Assembly: GCA_947683425.1 (NCBI GenBank)
Contig: CANTUQ010000106.1
Coordinates: 4,674,001 to 4,738,000 of the forward strand
Reading direction: 5' to 3'
Source: Excoecaria cochinchinensis
Taxonomy: Eukaryota > Streptophyta > Magnoliopsida > Malpighiales > Euphorbiaceae
DNA length: 64,000 bases
The translations under genes and the position numbers were made by a program. Every line of letters starts with the position of its first letter. The stretch's first letter is position 1. The notes under the pieces are model-generated. The model was not told the DNA's origin. It ran no database searches and saw nothing but the letters and a program-made list of their open reading frames with translations. This document shows positions 35,947 through 47,584 of this stretch, in pieces.

Positions 35947-36792
35947 GTGATCTGTGATCTCCGACGATCGGCCGTTGTGATGTCGGATATTGGGATGCGT
36001 CTAAGTAAAAATAGGATGTGATGTGTAGGGTTTGGGATCATGAGTAGTGTTTTTAAAATTTCTGATCCTTTTTTCTTTGAATCTTCATTATGGTGTTTTA
36101 ATGTTTGGGGTTTTTGGTGGTTCTTGAAGTCTTTTAACTATTATGTGTTGATGGATTAAGGAGCTACCATAAATAAGAAAGGCTTATTACATCTTGGATT
36201 GCAATTTCTAAGCTTTATTTTCAAATAATTAGCAGATCTTAGTTAGATTGGTTGAAAATGGAGCTCTGAGTATCCGAGAGTGAGAAAAGAACAAACGAGA
36301 GATGAAACTTTAAAAGAAAAACAGATAGATAGAAGAAGAAGAAGAGGGTGGTGATGGTGATGTTGACTGGAAAATAAAAAAGTAAGGCAAGTGGTTGGGC
36401 CCAAAGCTTTGAATACAGGGGCCGATTGTGATATTGTTATTAATATTATAATGTGGTTTTGGTTTGTGGAAAGGAAGGTGAGATGTATACAGATTTTTTG
36501 TGAGATGTGGCGCTTCATCGTCGCCAGTACATGATTTGGCCTTTGGTGGGCCACATACTCATTTTTAAAACGTGTGTTTTATCTCATCGGATTTATTTAT
36601 TTATTTATTTTTAATGTCAAATAAAAAGGAAATGATAAATGGATATAACACGTAACAAAGTATGATAAATGGATATATGATCATCAAGCTCTTACCATAT
36701 GGACAAAATCCATTTCTCAGTTTCCTCAACTTTTTTAAAAAAATTAATTAGATTTTTATAGCTAACATAACATACATGTATTTCAATAAAGA
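35947..36792. other. Cyclophilin 3' UTR and intergenic spacer
   Basis: The 3' untranslated region is T- and G-rich up to about 36230. Beyond it are GA-rich and TTTA-rich low-complexity stretches (TTTATTTA repeats near 36589-36612). I see no gene or transposon until the LTR at 36798. Confidence 0.5.
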
Positions 36793-37859
36793 GATTATGT
36801 AATAACCCAAAAAGGGTTTAGTCGGAATTTGAATGCTAAGTCGGAAAATTAAAGGCATTTTGGTAATTAGTGTATGCAAAATTGGATTTATTAAGGATTT
36901 AATTGAAGAAATTAAGTTAATAAGATGTTAAGTGAGGAATTATTTAGTGGAACATGTGTAGTGTACCAAGAATTATATGTTTATTATGGAAGTTATCTAG
37001 TGTGTGTGGGTATAAGGTGTTTAAGAAGTGAATGGACAAGATTATGACACTTGGGTTTGTAGGATGGTGACAAGTGGCTTGGTACGTGTGAGCAATTAAT
37101 GAGAAATAAGAAAAGGAAAAGAAGAAAGGGAAGAAGAGCAGAAATTCACGTTTGGGCCCTCTTCTCTCTCCAGTTCTCTCTTTTCTTTTCTTCTTTCCCA
37201 TTGCTTGTTCTTCCTCTCTTGGTTGTGTGTGAGTTGGAGCTGTTTTGGAAGAGTATGGGAGCAAGATTGAAGAGGTAAATGGTTAGCTTTTGGTTATTGT
37301 GCTTTGATCTTCTTCTTCTTCTAGTTAGGGTTTTGGTTTAGTGATTCTTGGATTTGTTTGTGCGAGATTTGGATGATTTGAAGATGAGTTAAGGTTAGAT
37401 TGAGTGGATTCTTGAAGATTGAGGTTTTGAGCCGCAATTCCAGGTTTGGGAGTTGATTTGGTTACTCTGTTAATTTGATGATTTTGCTCTGGTTCTCTTT
37501 GGGATTGTGTGTTTGTTGTGTCTGTTAATTCTAAAATATTTGAGTGATTTGCTTGGGTAAATACATGTGTTGTATAGGTGAGGAATATTGGTTCAAATGC
37601 TAGTGCTAGATGGATGTTCATATGTGCTAGTGAGAAATATGTACATGATATGTGAATGATTCTGGATTTGTTAGTAGTTTTGATTTCAGAAGTTCAAAGT
37701 GTTTGATTAATGTGTTGATTGTGTTTTGAGCATGTTTTGGAAGCTTGGGAGGTAAGAATTTACATGTGTTTGCACGTCAAATGATTTTGGGTCAAATGCG
37801 TTTTGTTTTGATTTGCTGTGAAATTGTTGGTTTGGCCTTGGAAGTGGAAAACACGATGT

Positions 37860-38199
37860 TGTCGCGAGCGCGACGCTCGTCGCGATCGCGACAGAATCGC
37901 GTTGTCCACTCCGTGTGCGGCGTGCTGAGTTTTCTGTCCGAGTTGTGATGTTGGTTTTCTGTGAGTGAGAAGTCACGAGTCGTGAAGGGTGATCACGACT
38001 CGTGACTCTCTTCTCTCGCGAGGCTTAGGAGAGATGAGCCTCGTCATGAGTCGTGAGGAGGGATCACGACTCGTGACCCTCTTCTCTGGTACGCGTGAAG
38101 CGGCTTCGTCACGAGTCGTCACTGCGTGTGCGACTCGCGACTGGGCTATTTCCCGCCTGGCTACTGTCGCAGCGCGACACAAGTCATGATCGCGACAGT
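37860..38199. repeat. GC-rich palindromic module in LTR-A
   Basis: Five versions of a 13-base palindrome, TCACGA-G/C-TCGTGA, occur at 37973, 37993, 38044, 38064 and 38109. The centre alternates G, C, G, C, G, and the first four form two 71-base units. On either side lie other palindromes: TGTCGCGA/TCGCGACA (37860-37893) and CTGTCGC/GCGACAG (within 38163-38199). The block is far richer in CpG than the rest of the LTR. Confidence 0.85.
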
Positions 38200-39040
38200 G
38201 AGCCCTTTTTCCTGCCGTTTTGCCCTATTTTGCCTATATGTCTTCTTCTTTCTGTTTCGCATAGCTCTTCACACTGCGTAAGTTATGTTTTGTATTCTTA
38301 TACTAGTGTATTAATATTTTTGACTTGTGTTATTAATTAATGGTATTTGTCTACTGTGAAATGTTTAGAATAAGTGTTCTGAGCCTGAAGTGTCAAGGTA
38401 GGGGATAATTAAGCATGCTTAAGAAGGGTTAGTGAGTGCAGCTGCCTGTGTCCGCCACGTTTGGGCGAAGCGATCGACCTCCGAGATGGTCATCCTCCGT
38501 GTAGTGATAAAATGTTTTGAGACTCCGGTCTCCCGCGCTACTTTCGGGTATTAAAACTGTTTTTGAGGCTTCGGTCTCCCGTGCCGTGTTCCTGTATCTC
38601 CACCATTGGAATTCAGGCTATTGTTTCAAGTGTTTGATATTGGTTTCGTGAAGCGTTTTGTATATTGCGTGACTTTGGTTATGGTAATTACTTAGTGTTT
38701 TCTATTATCAATTTCCGATTTTATATAGTGATTCTTGACTCTTATCTCTGTCCTCTGATATTGAGGGAATTTTGTATAGTGATGCATGTTTGCATTTATA
38801 TACTAATGCAAGACATTATTGTATAGTGTTCTGTATAGTGTCATAATTATTCAGTGCAGTGTTCTAAGTAATAAGTGACTTGATAGTTATTATATTCTGG
38901 TATGATTTTTAGTATGTCGTGCATGTGATATCTCGCGTGTTGCCATGGTAAGTATTTCGGTATGTGTACGTATTTGTTTATGCATGGCTTATTGTATTCC
39001 TGTTTAGTGTACTGGTTTCTGTCTGCTTTGTTCCTCCCCA

Positions 39041-39077
39041 CTAAGCGTTATCACTTAGCACGGGCTGTTTTCCCGTG
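39041..39077 (+). other. Two consecutive stem-loops near the end of LTR-A
   Basis: CTAAG (39041) pairs with CTTAG (39054), then CACGGG (39059) pairs with CCCGTG (39072), followed by TAGGT. LTR-B has a corresponding block at about 46967-47006. They may belong to the RNA processing region of the LTR. Confidence 0.5.
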
Positions 39078-39358
39078 TAGGTGGCAGGTTTGTTCGGTTC
39101 GCGTCGCGTATCTGCAAGGTCGGCCACTAGGAGTTGGAGTTTTATTTTGTTCAGTTCCTGTTGTTTGTGGTTTAAGGTTGTATATCGTTCTGTATTTTGT
39201 ATAAGTATTAAGTAAATGTAATCAAGGATCCTTATTGTAAATAATGTATATTTTATTATGTTATCATTTGCTTCCGTTGAAATGTATGCATGTGTGTCTG
39301 AATTGTCGGGTAACGCTCCGGTATCCTTCCAACTGGGGTATCGGAGTGTTACAGATTA

Positions 39359-41365
39359 AATGAGTAAAATTGTAAAAATTTAGAAGTTTAATATCGTTTA
39401 TAGATGGAAAATAGATATCACGTTATATTTTACTAACGGGATGTTATATTTTACTAACGGGATGTTCTATTAATAAAACTTAAAATAAATATTTATATTA
39501 CTAAATATTAAAATGTAAAAATTTAATCAATTTTTTTTAAAGAAATTCAATATAATTTTTTTTAAAAAAAATCAATTAGTTGAAAATGAATTTTGCTTAA
39601 AATATTTGATTTTAAAAAATATTTTGACCAATGGTGATCTAATATACGGAATTCACTTTTATTTCCCCGATATGGATTGCAATGTTCTACAAACTGGATT
39701 GGACCGGCGGTTTTGACCGGGAAATTGGGAACTAAATTTGGGTGTGATTGAAACATGATATAAAATTCTCTAAAAGAACATTATGGATAAGAATGTTGTA
39801 CAAATTGGATTGGACCGGCCGATGTAATCAGGAAAATGGGGAATTAGATGTCAATATGGTCAGAACATGAAATAAAATTTTCTAAATAAAAATATCGAAA
39901 TGGTAAAAACTGGTTGGTTGAGTATTAATGAGGTTCGTTGAATATTAGATCACTCTACCTTTAACACGTGTACTTACAATATTTTAAAATAAGATAACTT
40001 GGAAAGTTATAGCCTGCTCTCCATCAATGCTGGGATTGGGCCAACCCAAGGTTTTGCTTTATGTCTAATTCAGTATCATGATGCTAAAGTTATTTAAAAG
40101 ATCCTTGGTAAAAATTTGTCTGTGATATTTTATTAAAAAAAAAAATACAATCTTATTGGTGTAAAATTATTTTTTATATTTTAAAATTTAAAAAAATTTT
40201 GATTAGTTTTCAACAAATTCTTAACACGTGGCAAATCATGACATAACGGGAGCAAATTTTTCTTAATATTAAAATATAAAAAATAAGAATGCATCAACTC
40301 GAATATTATGGATAAAATTACAACTTAAACCTATTTAAAATATGTAATACTAATTTCTCATTAAAAAAATTAAAATATATGTGATACTAACAAATAAAAT
40401 AGTAATTCGGTGCGTGCGCATTAGAATTGTCAAATTGTGTGCATCCAGTCAATTTAATGGTTCAAATGTAACAAATCACATTCCAATAATGTAAAAGCAT
40501 TTTTTTTTTTTTCCAAAAAAAAGTAATAATTTGCAGCGGGTTTAGAATTTGATTGGGTGAAATAATCTCAAACTCCATTGGAATTGGGCCTTTAAGCCTA
40601 CAGAACCAATTTTGACATAAATCACCGGGCAGGCCTTAACCTCCTTTGCCAAAGTACGAAAAAGGGGCAATGATGAGAATATAAGATAAAAATGGCATTT
40701 ACATGGAACACTTGAACTCCTTTATTTTAATCATATTTATTTGTTTAATGTATGCATATATGCTATAATGTATTTGGCTCCACAAAAAAATTCATGCAAT
40801 AAAATTGTAAAGAGACTATGTATACATGATATAATGTTTGCTGTCATCTAACTGCAATGCACTATATGCAACCGTTACCAACACGGGAAAGCTGAAATGA
40901 AATACTAATGATGTCACACAAATTATCACATTATATCATTATATGGTTTTCCTTTTTTTTTTCTTTTCTTTTTCTCTTTTGTAAGCAAAAAAAAAAAAAA
41001 AAAATCGACTACTAATTCAGTGCACACGTATCTGTACTGTGAAATTTTGCACGTGCATACAAATTCGCTCGCTCCGTATTTCATCCCAAAAAAATTCGAT
41101 TTAAATTTAAAATCTAAAACATTCACTTAAACTCATCAAATAAGGAGATAAGGATTTTTTTTCAATTTATTTTTTGAGAATAAACTTTATTCCTACCTTG
41201 TTAATGCACACAACAAAATATATATATATATATAAAAGTAGCAAAAGTAGGTAATTTTTTTTAATAAGAAAGAGAAAGCTAGACCTAAAACAAAACAATA
41301 AGATTATCTAAAATAAGTTACACCATAATTCACATGAGAAAGTCACTTTCGAAGACAATTAGGAG
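39359..41365. other. AT-rich intergenic region between LTR-A and the LINE
   Basis: Mostly low-complexity AT-rich sequence with poly-A/T runs. Two degenerate copies of a segment of about 111 bases (39673 and 39784) both contain CTGGATTGGACCGG-like sequence, reminiscent of the CCGGTTTTTAAAACATTG hAT MITE end; they may be the remains of such an element. No gene was recognised. The LINE 3' end and any poly-A tail probably lie near 41250-41365, but I could not define them. Confidence 0.45.
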
Positions 41366-41371
41366 GATCAT

Positions 41372-42425
41372 CTAGATAGTGTAGACTGGGCGAAGGTAAT
41401 TAGCAGGAGTCAGAAACTTTCCATTAATTATATCAACCACTCCAAAACTATCACTTTTAATGATGAACTGCTGCAGATCCAGATTCTTAGTAAGTTTCAA
41501 ATCATGAAAAACAGTCCAAGTTTCAGCACGAAAATTATTGCAAACACCTAATTTCCCAGTAAAGCCTTTCACCCAACCTCCTAAATAATTTCTACATAGA
41601 CCACCAGTGAAAGCGGTGTTTGAACCTGAAAGGACTAATGCATCAGCGTTAATCTTCAAGAAAGGCGGCTTAGGAGGAGTCCAATTGATCACTCTAATTA
41701 ACATTACCCATAGAAGGAGAAATCGAACAAGAACTGTTAAGACCCTTGAAGAAATTGAACGCTACTGAAGCCATGAGCCAAGCTTCATTAACCATTTCAA
41801 AGGTGTACTTCTATACACATTTGTAAAAATAGCAATGTTCCTTCTCTTTCAAAGAATCCAACACCCAATACCAAAAAGCAAAGGCTATGGTAGTTATAAT
41901 CCAGCTAGTAACATTCCCATAAAACCCAAAAAACCTATTGTAAAAAGAAAATGAAACAAGAAAATTCCAAAAAAGAACAACTAGGAAACAATCTCTAAGC
42001 ACATGATTAATAGATTCAAGTTCCACATTACAGATTTGACAAATGTTAGATGAAGTAATGTGCCTTCGCACATGTTCACAGTTAGTGAGAAGGCCATGAT
42101 TTAAAATCGACCAAAGAAGCAATTTTACTCTTTGTGAGCCCACCTATTACTAAAAGACTTTCCAACTCTCAGAATTGAAAGACTGAGAAAGAGGGAAAAA
42201 GGAGAAATAGGCAGTTTTAATAGAAAACATACTTGATGGGGTCAAGTCCCAACAAGTTTGATCTTTTCCTAAATTTGAATGTGGCAGTAAAATAGACTCG
42301 ATAGCTAGAGTTACATCTATAGGCAAATAGCAAAAGCAAAAAAAAAAAAAAGACACAATTCTGCTGGTATTAACGACAACATTTAGATCAGTCAAATAAA
42401 ATAATATAAAGATTTTTTCCACCAA
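41372..42425 (-). pseudogene. LINE zf-RVT and RNase H region
   Basis: At 41811-42143 is the zinc-binding reverse-transcriptase-associated domain (KLLLWSILNHGLLTNCEH, CQICNVELESINHVLRDC). At 41372-41704 is a plant LINE RNase H (INADALVLSG, FRAETWTVFHDLKL, IIKSDSFGVVDII) retaining D, E and D. At 42150-42425 the preceding part (GKDQTCWDLTPSSMFSIKTAY) is also recognisable. The frames differ, so this is a pseudogene. Confidence 0.75.
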
Positions 42426-42525
42426 ATATTAGAAGCAAAAAAAAAAAAACACAATTCTACTGGTATCAATGACAACATTTTGATCAGTCAAATAAAATAA
42501 GAGATTTTGAAAAAGGCCAGAAACC
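42335..42525. repeat. Tandem duplication of ~99 bp in the LINE
   Basis: Two copies start at AGCAAAA near 42335 and 42434; both contain an A run followed by ACACAATTCT and GATCAGTCAAATAAAATAA. The duplication breaks the LINE frame between the RNase H-side domains and the upstream part. Confidence 0.8.
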
Positions 42526-43698
42526 ACTTGTTAGTCTAGAATTTAACTTTAGAACCATCACCAATAATCCAAAAAACATAAGAAGCAATTTTTTTTCCCA
42601 AGAGCTACATATGCCATGCCATACAACCGAACAAGAAAAAGGAGTAGAAATGTAAGGCCTTGAATTGCCTCCTAGTCGTTTTAGAGCATAATTAAAGCAT
42701 TATCGGAATTGAAATTGTATGTTTATGTATTTATTGGGTTATAAACGATGTATGTGGGATTAAATTAATGAGTATGGTAAAGTTTTAAAATGTCAAATTG
42801 TGTTTGCAAGTATAAAAATTAAATGAGGGATTAAACTGCATAAAAGAAGTCTAATTATATTAAATTGAGTTAAACAAAAATTCAATGGATTAAATAATTA
42901 AGTAATTGGCCAAGGCATATATATAGTAACATGCTAAACCTAAGAAGAACATCTGGCAGTGTGAGTAGTGAAAGTAGGAGAGGCCATTTCGGTGGGTATT
43001 GAAACCAAAAATTCTGGGTAGAAATTATTACTGTTTTCTCTCTTCTCGTACGAAATTCTACCTAAGGGAAATCAATAAAGATTCAGCATGCTAAGTTAAA
43101 TTATGAAATTCAAGGTTTAATTGCTAAGTTAAACTCTTTTCTCTCTCTTCTTTTTCATTTTCTGTTTTCCTTGAGGAATTGGAGTTCTGTAATTATATTC
43201 AAATAGTTTGTAATATGAAATGTTTGTGTGATTTAGCTGAAGAATGAAGTAGTAAAGCAAAGAAAGGGAAGGAAAAAGCTGTTAATTAAGTGTTAAGTTT
43301 TAAGCTTGGAAGAAGTGGCTTTAACAGGTTTGGGATTTTAATATTCATATTTGATGCACGTTAGTCTAAATTGGTATGAATTGTGGTTTGCAAGAAGAGT
43401 TTGATAGTTTATTTTATATAATCAATTGCGCCTGAGTTGGGATTACAGATTTGATGGAGTTTAGGGAAATGGGTTAAGTTATACTCTGTTTTTGAGCTTC
43501 TTGGAATAGATTCTGTAAATTGATTACAATTTGGTCTCTAATTGCTTAAATGAGGTGATTTTAGTTATTAGAGAATTAGAAAAAATGAATGAGTACTTGT
43601 TATGAAGAAATTTTAACCAAGAGATGTTGTTGTAAGTTTAAAAGATGGGTGAAGTTCAATTGAAATTCTGAAGTTTGCACAGTGCAGCAAGGTCACAC

Positions 43699-43920
43699 GG
43701 TGGTCAGAAAGTTCTGACCACCCTGTAATCGAACCCTGAGAAGGAAAATTTTGGGTTTTTGTTCATCCACATGGTGGTTAGGTTTTCTTGCCTACCGTGT
43801 GATGACCCGCACGACGGGCAGAATGTCCTCCCCTTCATATAAAATGCTTCTGTTTTTTCTGTAATCTAGTTGTGCTATGCCACAGGCTGGTCATGATTTT
43901 CTAACCACGGTGTGCCTTTT
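43699..43920. repeat. Palindromic module in LTR-B
   Basis: A perfect inverted repeat with arms GGTGGTCAGAA and TTCTGACCACC lies at 43699-43722. Imperfect relatives follow: CATGGTGGTTAGG paired with CCTACCGTGTG near 43770-43801, and GGTCATGATTTTCTAACCAC near 43889-43908. The place in the LTR matches that of the LTR-A module, but the sequence words differ. Confidence 0.75.
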
Positions 43921-44313
43921 GAAAATCATGATTATAGTAGATGTAATTATTGAGTAATTGAATTCCGAATTAAACCAAAATAATTGTGTTATTTGTCTAT
44001 TATTATTGATTGATATAAGTTGAATTAATTTATTGATATTACACAAATTTATGATTTATGATTAATTATACAGTATAATCTTCTTTGAAATTATATGTTA
44101 AGTGTTTATTGATTAGATAACATGAATATATGATAAATATTATATGTATGTGATAATAAAATCAATGAGTGAATTATTACTCTAAGCCTGAATTGTATGA
44201 AGTCATGGATAGATAGGCATGCTGTGACGCGCGCCGAACCCCGGGTGCTCCGAACGACCTGCCTTTAGGCCGTTCAGGAGAGGTTTATGGAAGTTGTAAC
44301 CGATTTACAAGTG

Positions 44314-44705
44314 CGTCTATTTTGGGCAATAAGGAGGTGTTTTGGAGTCGACACCCAATAAAATATTTGGAAATGTCGTCTAGCCTCACTGAGCCTAATA
44401 CAGCGCATGTGTGTCTATTTTGAGCAATCAGAGATATTTTGGACACCTCATTCCAATAGAACATTGGAAAGATCGTCTAATCTCATGAAACCTAAGACGA
44501 TGCATACACGTCTATTTTGAACAAGACAGAGATATTTTGGACACCTCTTTCCAATAAAACAGTGGAAAGATCATCTAATCCCGTGGAGTCTAAGACCATG
44601 CAAATTGGACCTATTTTGGGCAACAAAAGATATTTTGGAGACCCCACCACAATAAAACATTGAGATGGTTCTCTAATCTCGTTGAGTTTAAGAGCAGAGA
44701 AGGTT
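44314..44705. repeat. Four tandem ~98-bp repeats in the nested LTR
   Basis: Copies start at 44314, 44412, 44509 and 44608 (periods 98, 97 and 99). Each contains CTATTTTGRRCAA, GATATTTTGGA or a variant, CCAATAAAAC and TCTAATCTC. Repeats in this position are often part of LTR U3 regions; a regulatory role is inferred. Confidence 0.9.
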
Positions 44706-45496
44706 CGGAATTTTCCGTTTATTCATACCTTGGTTAAAGTTACGATTGAGTTTTAACTATAAGATTTCATTTCTTTTCTCATACAATTTAATGCATTAAT
44801 TAAAGTGCAAGCCGATCATATAATGAAAGCGGTAAATAAAAGAAAGATTAAAATAAAGTAAATAAAAAGTACATAGATTACAACAAAACTTGATGCGGAA
44901 TACAACCCCCATTGTAAATGACATATAAATTATACATAAAATGGGATATTTATTAAAGATGAAAATATTGGCTCTCGCATGCATATTTAAAAGAAAAAGT
45001 ATTAAAGGTGATGATTTTTTTGGGTATAAAAAAAACTAGGACATTGGTCCAATTTTGTTAGAAAAATATCAAATTAATTAATATAAATATCTTTGTGATT
45101 TTCTTTTTTAAACGTGCATAAAATAAAAAATTTTATTAAAAATTACATGATAAAGTAAATGAACAAGTCAAATAAAAAAAATAATACAAATAATGCAAAT
45201 AAATGGTCAAACTAAACAAGCCTCCTGGATTTTCCCGTTTGTTCGCGAGAATGCCCAAAAAGAAAAAATGGATATTGGAGTCAAAAACAAATATGTAAAA
45301 AAAAATGAATGTTAGTTATTAAGCCAAGAAAGTTAATCAATTAAACAAATAAAATGATAAATAATAAGTTAAAATAAAATAAGATGACATGAAAGATGAT
45401 AAATGAATTAAAATGTTAATAAATTAAAACAAATGAAAAAAATGCATTATGAATGACAAAAGAATTAAAGGATATGATTGAAATAAATAAAATAAC

Positions 45497-45562
<66 letters not shown>

Positions 45563-45563
45563 T
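45497..45563. repeat. (AAT)n microsatellite
   Basis: About 22 AAT units inside the nested LTR. Confidence 0.95.
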
Positions 45564-47584
45564 ATTAAATAAAACAAATATATAAACAATTGAATAAATA
45601 AATAAATGAAAATAAAAAAGAGATCGAGTCTAAAATATTTACTCTCAGAATTCGGATTCGATGGAGGGAAAAAAGTGATTCATTTTCTTGCTTCGTTTTG
45701 CAAATTAGAATTAAAAATAATAGAAATTGAAATTTTATTCCAAGAAATAAATTGCAAAAAAATGAAATAAAATAAGAATCTCAAGAACAAATAATGATTT
45801 CTCTTTGTCTAAAGAAAAATTCTTAATCATAAAGAAATTAAACTTTTTAACTTTAAAGCCTTTTTATTTTGAGGAGAAAACCTAAAAAAATATAGAGAGA
45901 ATTTTGTTGAAGAAGAGAAAATGAAGAAAAAACCCTAAAAGTAAAAAAATCCCCCTTTTCTCTTTCATCCTTTTCTATTTAAATGAATAAAAGTGAAAAA
46001 AATCATTAATTAAGAAAAAAAAATTGAATTTTTATTGAAATTCCCTTAATTTGGGTTCAAAAAAGGGAATTAACACTAAAAATTCCGAAAAATATGGTGA
46101 AAAGCAAAAACAAAAAATCAAGAAAAATCGAAAAAAAGGACGAAATTGGCGATTTCGGCAGACTGGGGGCGACCGACGCCCGTCGGTGCGCTCTACGGGC
46201 GTCGGGCTCACGCAGGCTTCGTCGCTGCGCTTGTGCGTAGCTGCAGCGCACCGACGCGGCCGGCATTCGATTTTTTTTTTAAATTTTCAAATTAAACTAA
46301 AAAACACTATAATTTTCAAAATTCATTTTTCAAATTTAATTTTTAGTTTTAAAATTATTTTTATTTTTTTGGTTCTAAAAAGCAATCTTGATAAGGAAAT
46401 CACCACTTCGAAGTTTTTCGCCCGTGAACAGACGTCTTATCATTATTGGGTAACTCTGATCTGAACTGTCTCAGGATCCGGTGTCTACACATTCCTATAA
46501 GGGTTAGTGTTTGCAGCTGCTGCGTTGACACCACATTAGTGACCAGTGTAATATATTGATACCTGTTTGGTATATAGTGTTTTGAGACTATTATGTCTTT
46601 AAGTTTTGATACTGTATATTCAATATCCAGTGTTTGATACCACTTTTGATATCTAGTGCACCCGATATCCATTTCTAATATTAATTCAGGCAATATATAA
46701 GTTATAAATTGAATTGAATTATTAAGTTATTGTTTTAAAATGTTTATCAATTATTGAATTGAATTATTAAGTTATTGTCTTAAAATGTTTATCAATTATT
46801 GAATTAGTAATGCTTCAATGATTACTAGTGTTACTTAATACTTGTGTTATTAATGAAGTGAGATTAATATTATTGATTAGCTTATATGATGTTTTTTAAA
46901 TGTCTTATATTATTGTTTATGAATTTATGACTTCATTAGAAGTTAGTTTGCTTTGCTTTTATCCCCACTGAGCCGTAGCTGAGTACGGATTTTTTTTCCG
47001 TGTAGGTTTGAAGGTTTTTGAGACTTCATCTGCTGGCCACTAGGAGAGAGTCTCAAGATTCTTTTTGGTATCACATTTTGAATGTATAGTTATTATGATG
47101 TTTTGTAAAGCAAGTGGGATGTAAATATATAATCTGTTGTTAAATATGTAAAGTGTATATTTTACATACATATATATAGATGATCATCTAGTAAAGTATT
47201 TATGTATGTTAATTTTGATTTATTTAAATGAATAATATTTAATACTATAAGATTAACATAAGTTTGTGTGGTACCCTTTTATTTTTCTTAGGGGATATAA
47301 GGGTGTTATAAGAAATAAAAACCACATAAATTCTAGTAAGCTTATATTTAGCCTTAACCACCTTAACCCAAAATTTGCTAGCATCAGTAAACAGATTCTA
47401 ACCGAATTTCATTAGGAAAGCATCATTAAGAAAATTCGTACCTCTAATACCTAAGCCACCCATGCTTCAAGGAAGTTGAATCTTGGACCAAGCAACTAGA
47501 GAACTTCCATTGATCTATGGAATTGCCACAAATAAAACCCTTTATTTTTTTTTTCTCAATTTCTTTACAAATGAACACCAGAAT

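Larger units (their letters stand above)
36798..39353. mobile_element. Solo LTR (2556 bp), Ty3/gypsy-like, LTR-A
   Basis: It starts TGTAATAACCC and ends GGAGTGTTACA, with perfect 5-base flanking duplication GATTA (36793-36797 and 39354-39358). There is no gag or pol between the ends and no second LTR, so this is a solo LTR left by recombination. TGTAAYRCCC...GTTACA ends and a length of about 2.5 kb fit Tekay/Del-like chromovirus LTRs, but the lineage is an inference. It carries a palindrome-rich module (37860-38199), an inverted motif block near 38517-38590 and a pair of stem-loops near its end. Confidence 0.85.
44223..46489. mobile_element. Second LTR (2267 bp) nested in LTR-B
   Basis: It starts TGTGACGCGCGCC and ends GGTGTCTACA, with flanking 5-base sequence CATGC (44218-44222) and CATTC (46490-46494), a duplication with one mismatch. 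In LTR-A the uninterrupted sequence reads GCATGCTTAAGAAGGGTTAG, which confirms the breakpoints. There is no gag or pol, so it is probably a solo LTR of a different gypsy-like family. The interior has four repeats of about 98 bases, an AAT microsatellite and a CpG-rich patch near 46150-46265. Confidence 0.8.
42651..47310. mobile_element. Solo LTR (LTR-B), Ty3/gypsy-like, with a nested LTR
   Basis: It starts TGTAAGGCCTTG and ends GGGTGTTATA, flanked by perfect duplication AGAAA (42646-42650 and 47311-47315). Removing the nested element at 44223-46489 leaves about 2.39 kb, close to LTR-A. It shares with LTR-A the AAGGGTTAGTG..GCAGCTG segment (near 46499) and the stem-loop block near its end. No internal coding region was seen. 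It interrupts the LINE between its connection region and zf-RVT region. Confidence 0.8.

Noticed and set aside
36243..36554. 103-codon minus-strand open frame with poly-His stretch
   Set aside because: Caused by GATGGTGGT-type low complexity; no family signal and no promoter.
37860..38200. CRISPR-like array of short repeats
   Set aside because: The repeats are palindromes of 13 bases with irregular spacing inside a plant LTR; there is no leader, no regular spacers and no cas gene.
38095..38340. Open frames on both strands in LTR-A (37745-38340), including an Arg-rich one
   Set aside because: They come from the palindromic GC-rich repeats in a solo LTR. No protein family signal.
46051..46464. 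137-codon Lys-rich open frame
   Set aside because: Located in the nested LTR across a low-complexity A-rich stretch; no motif.
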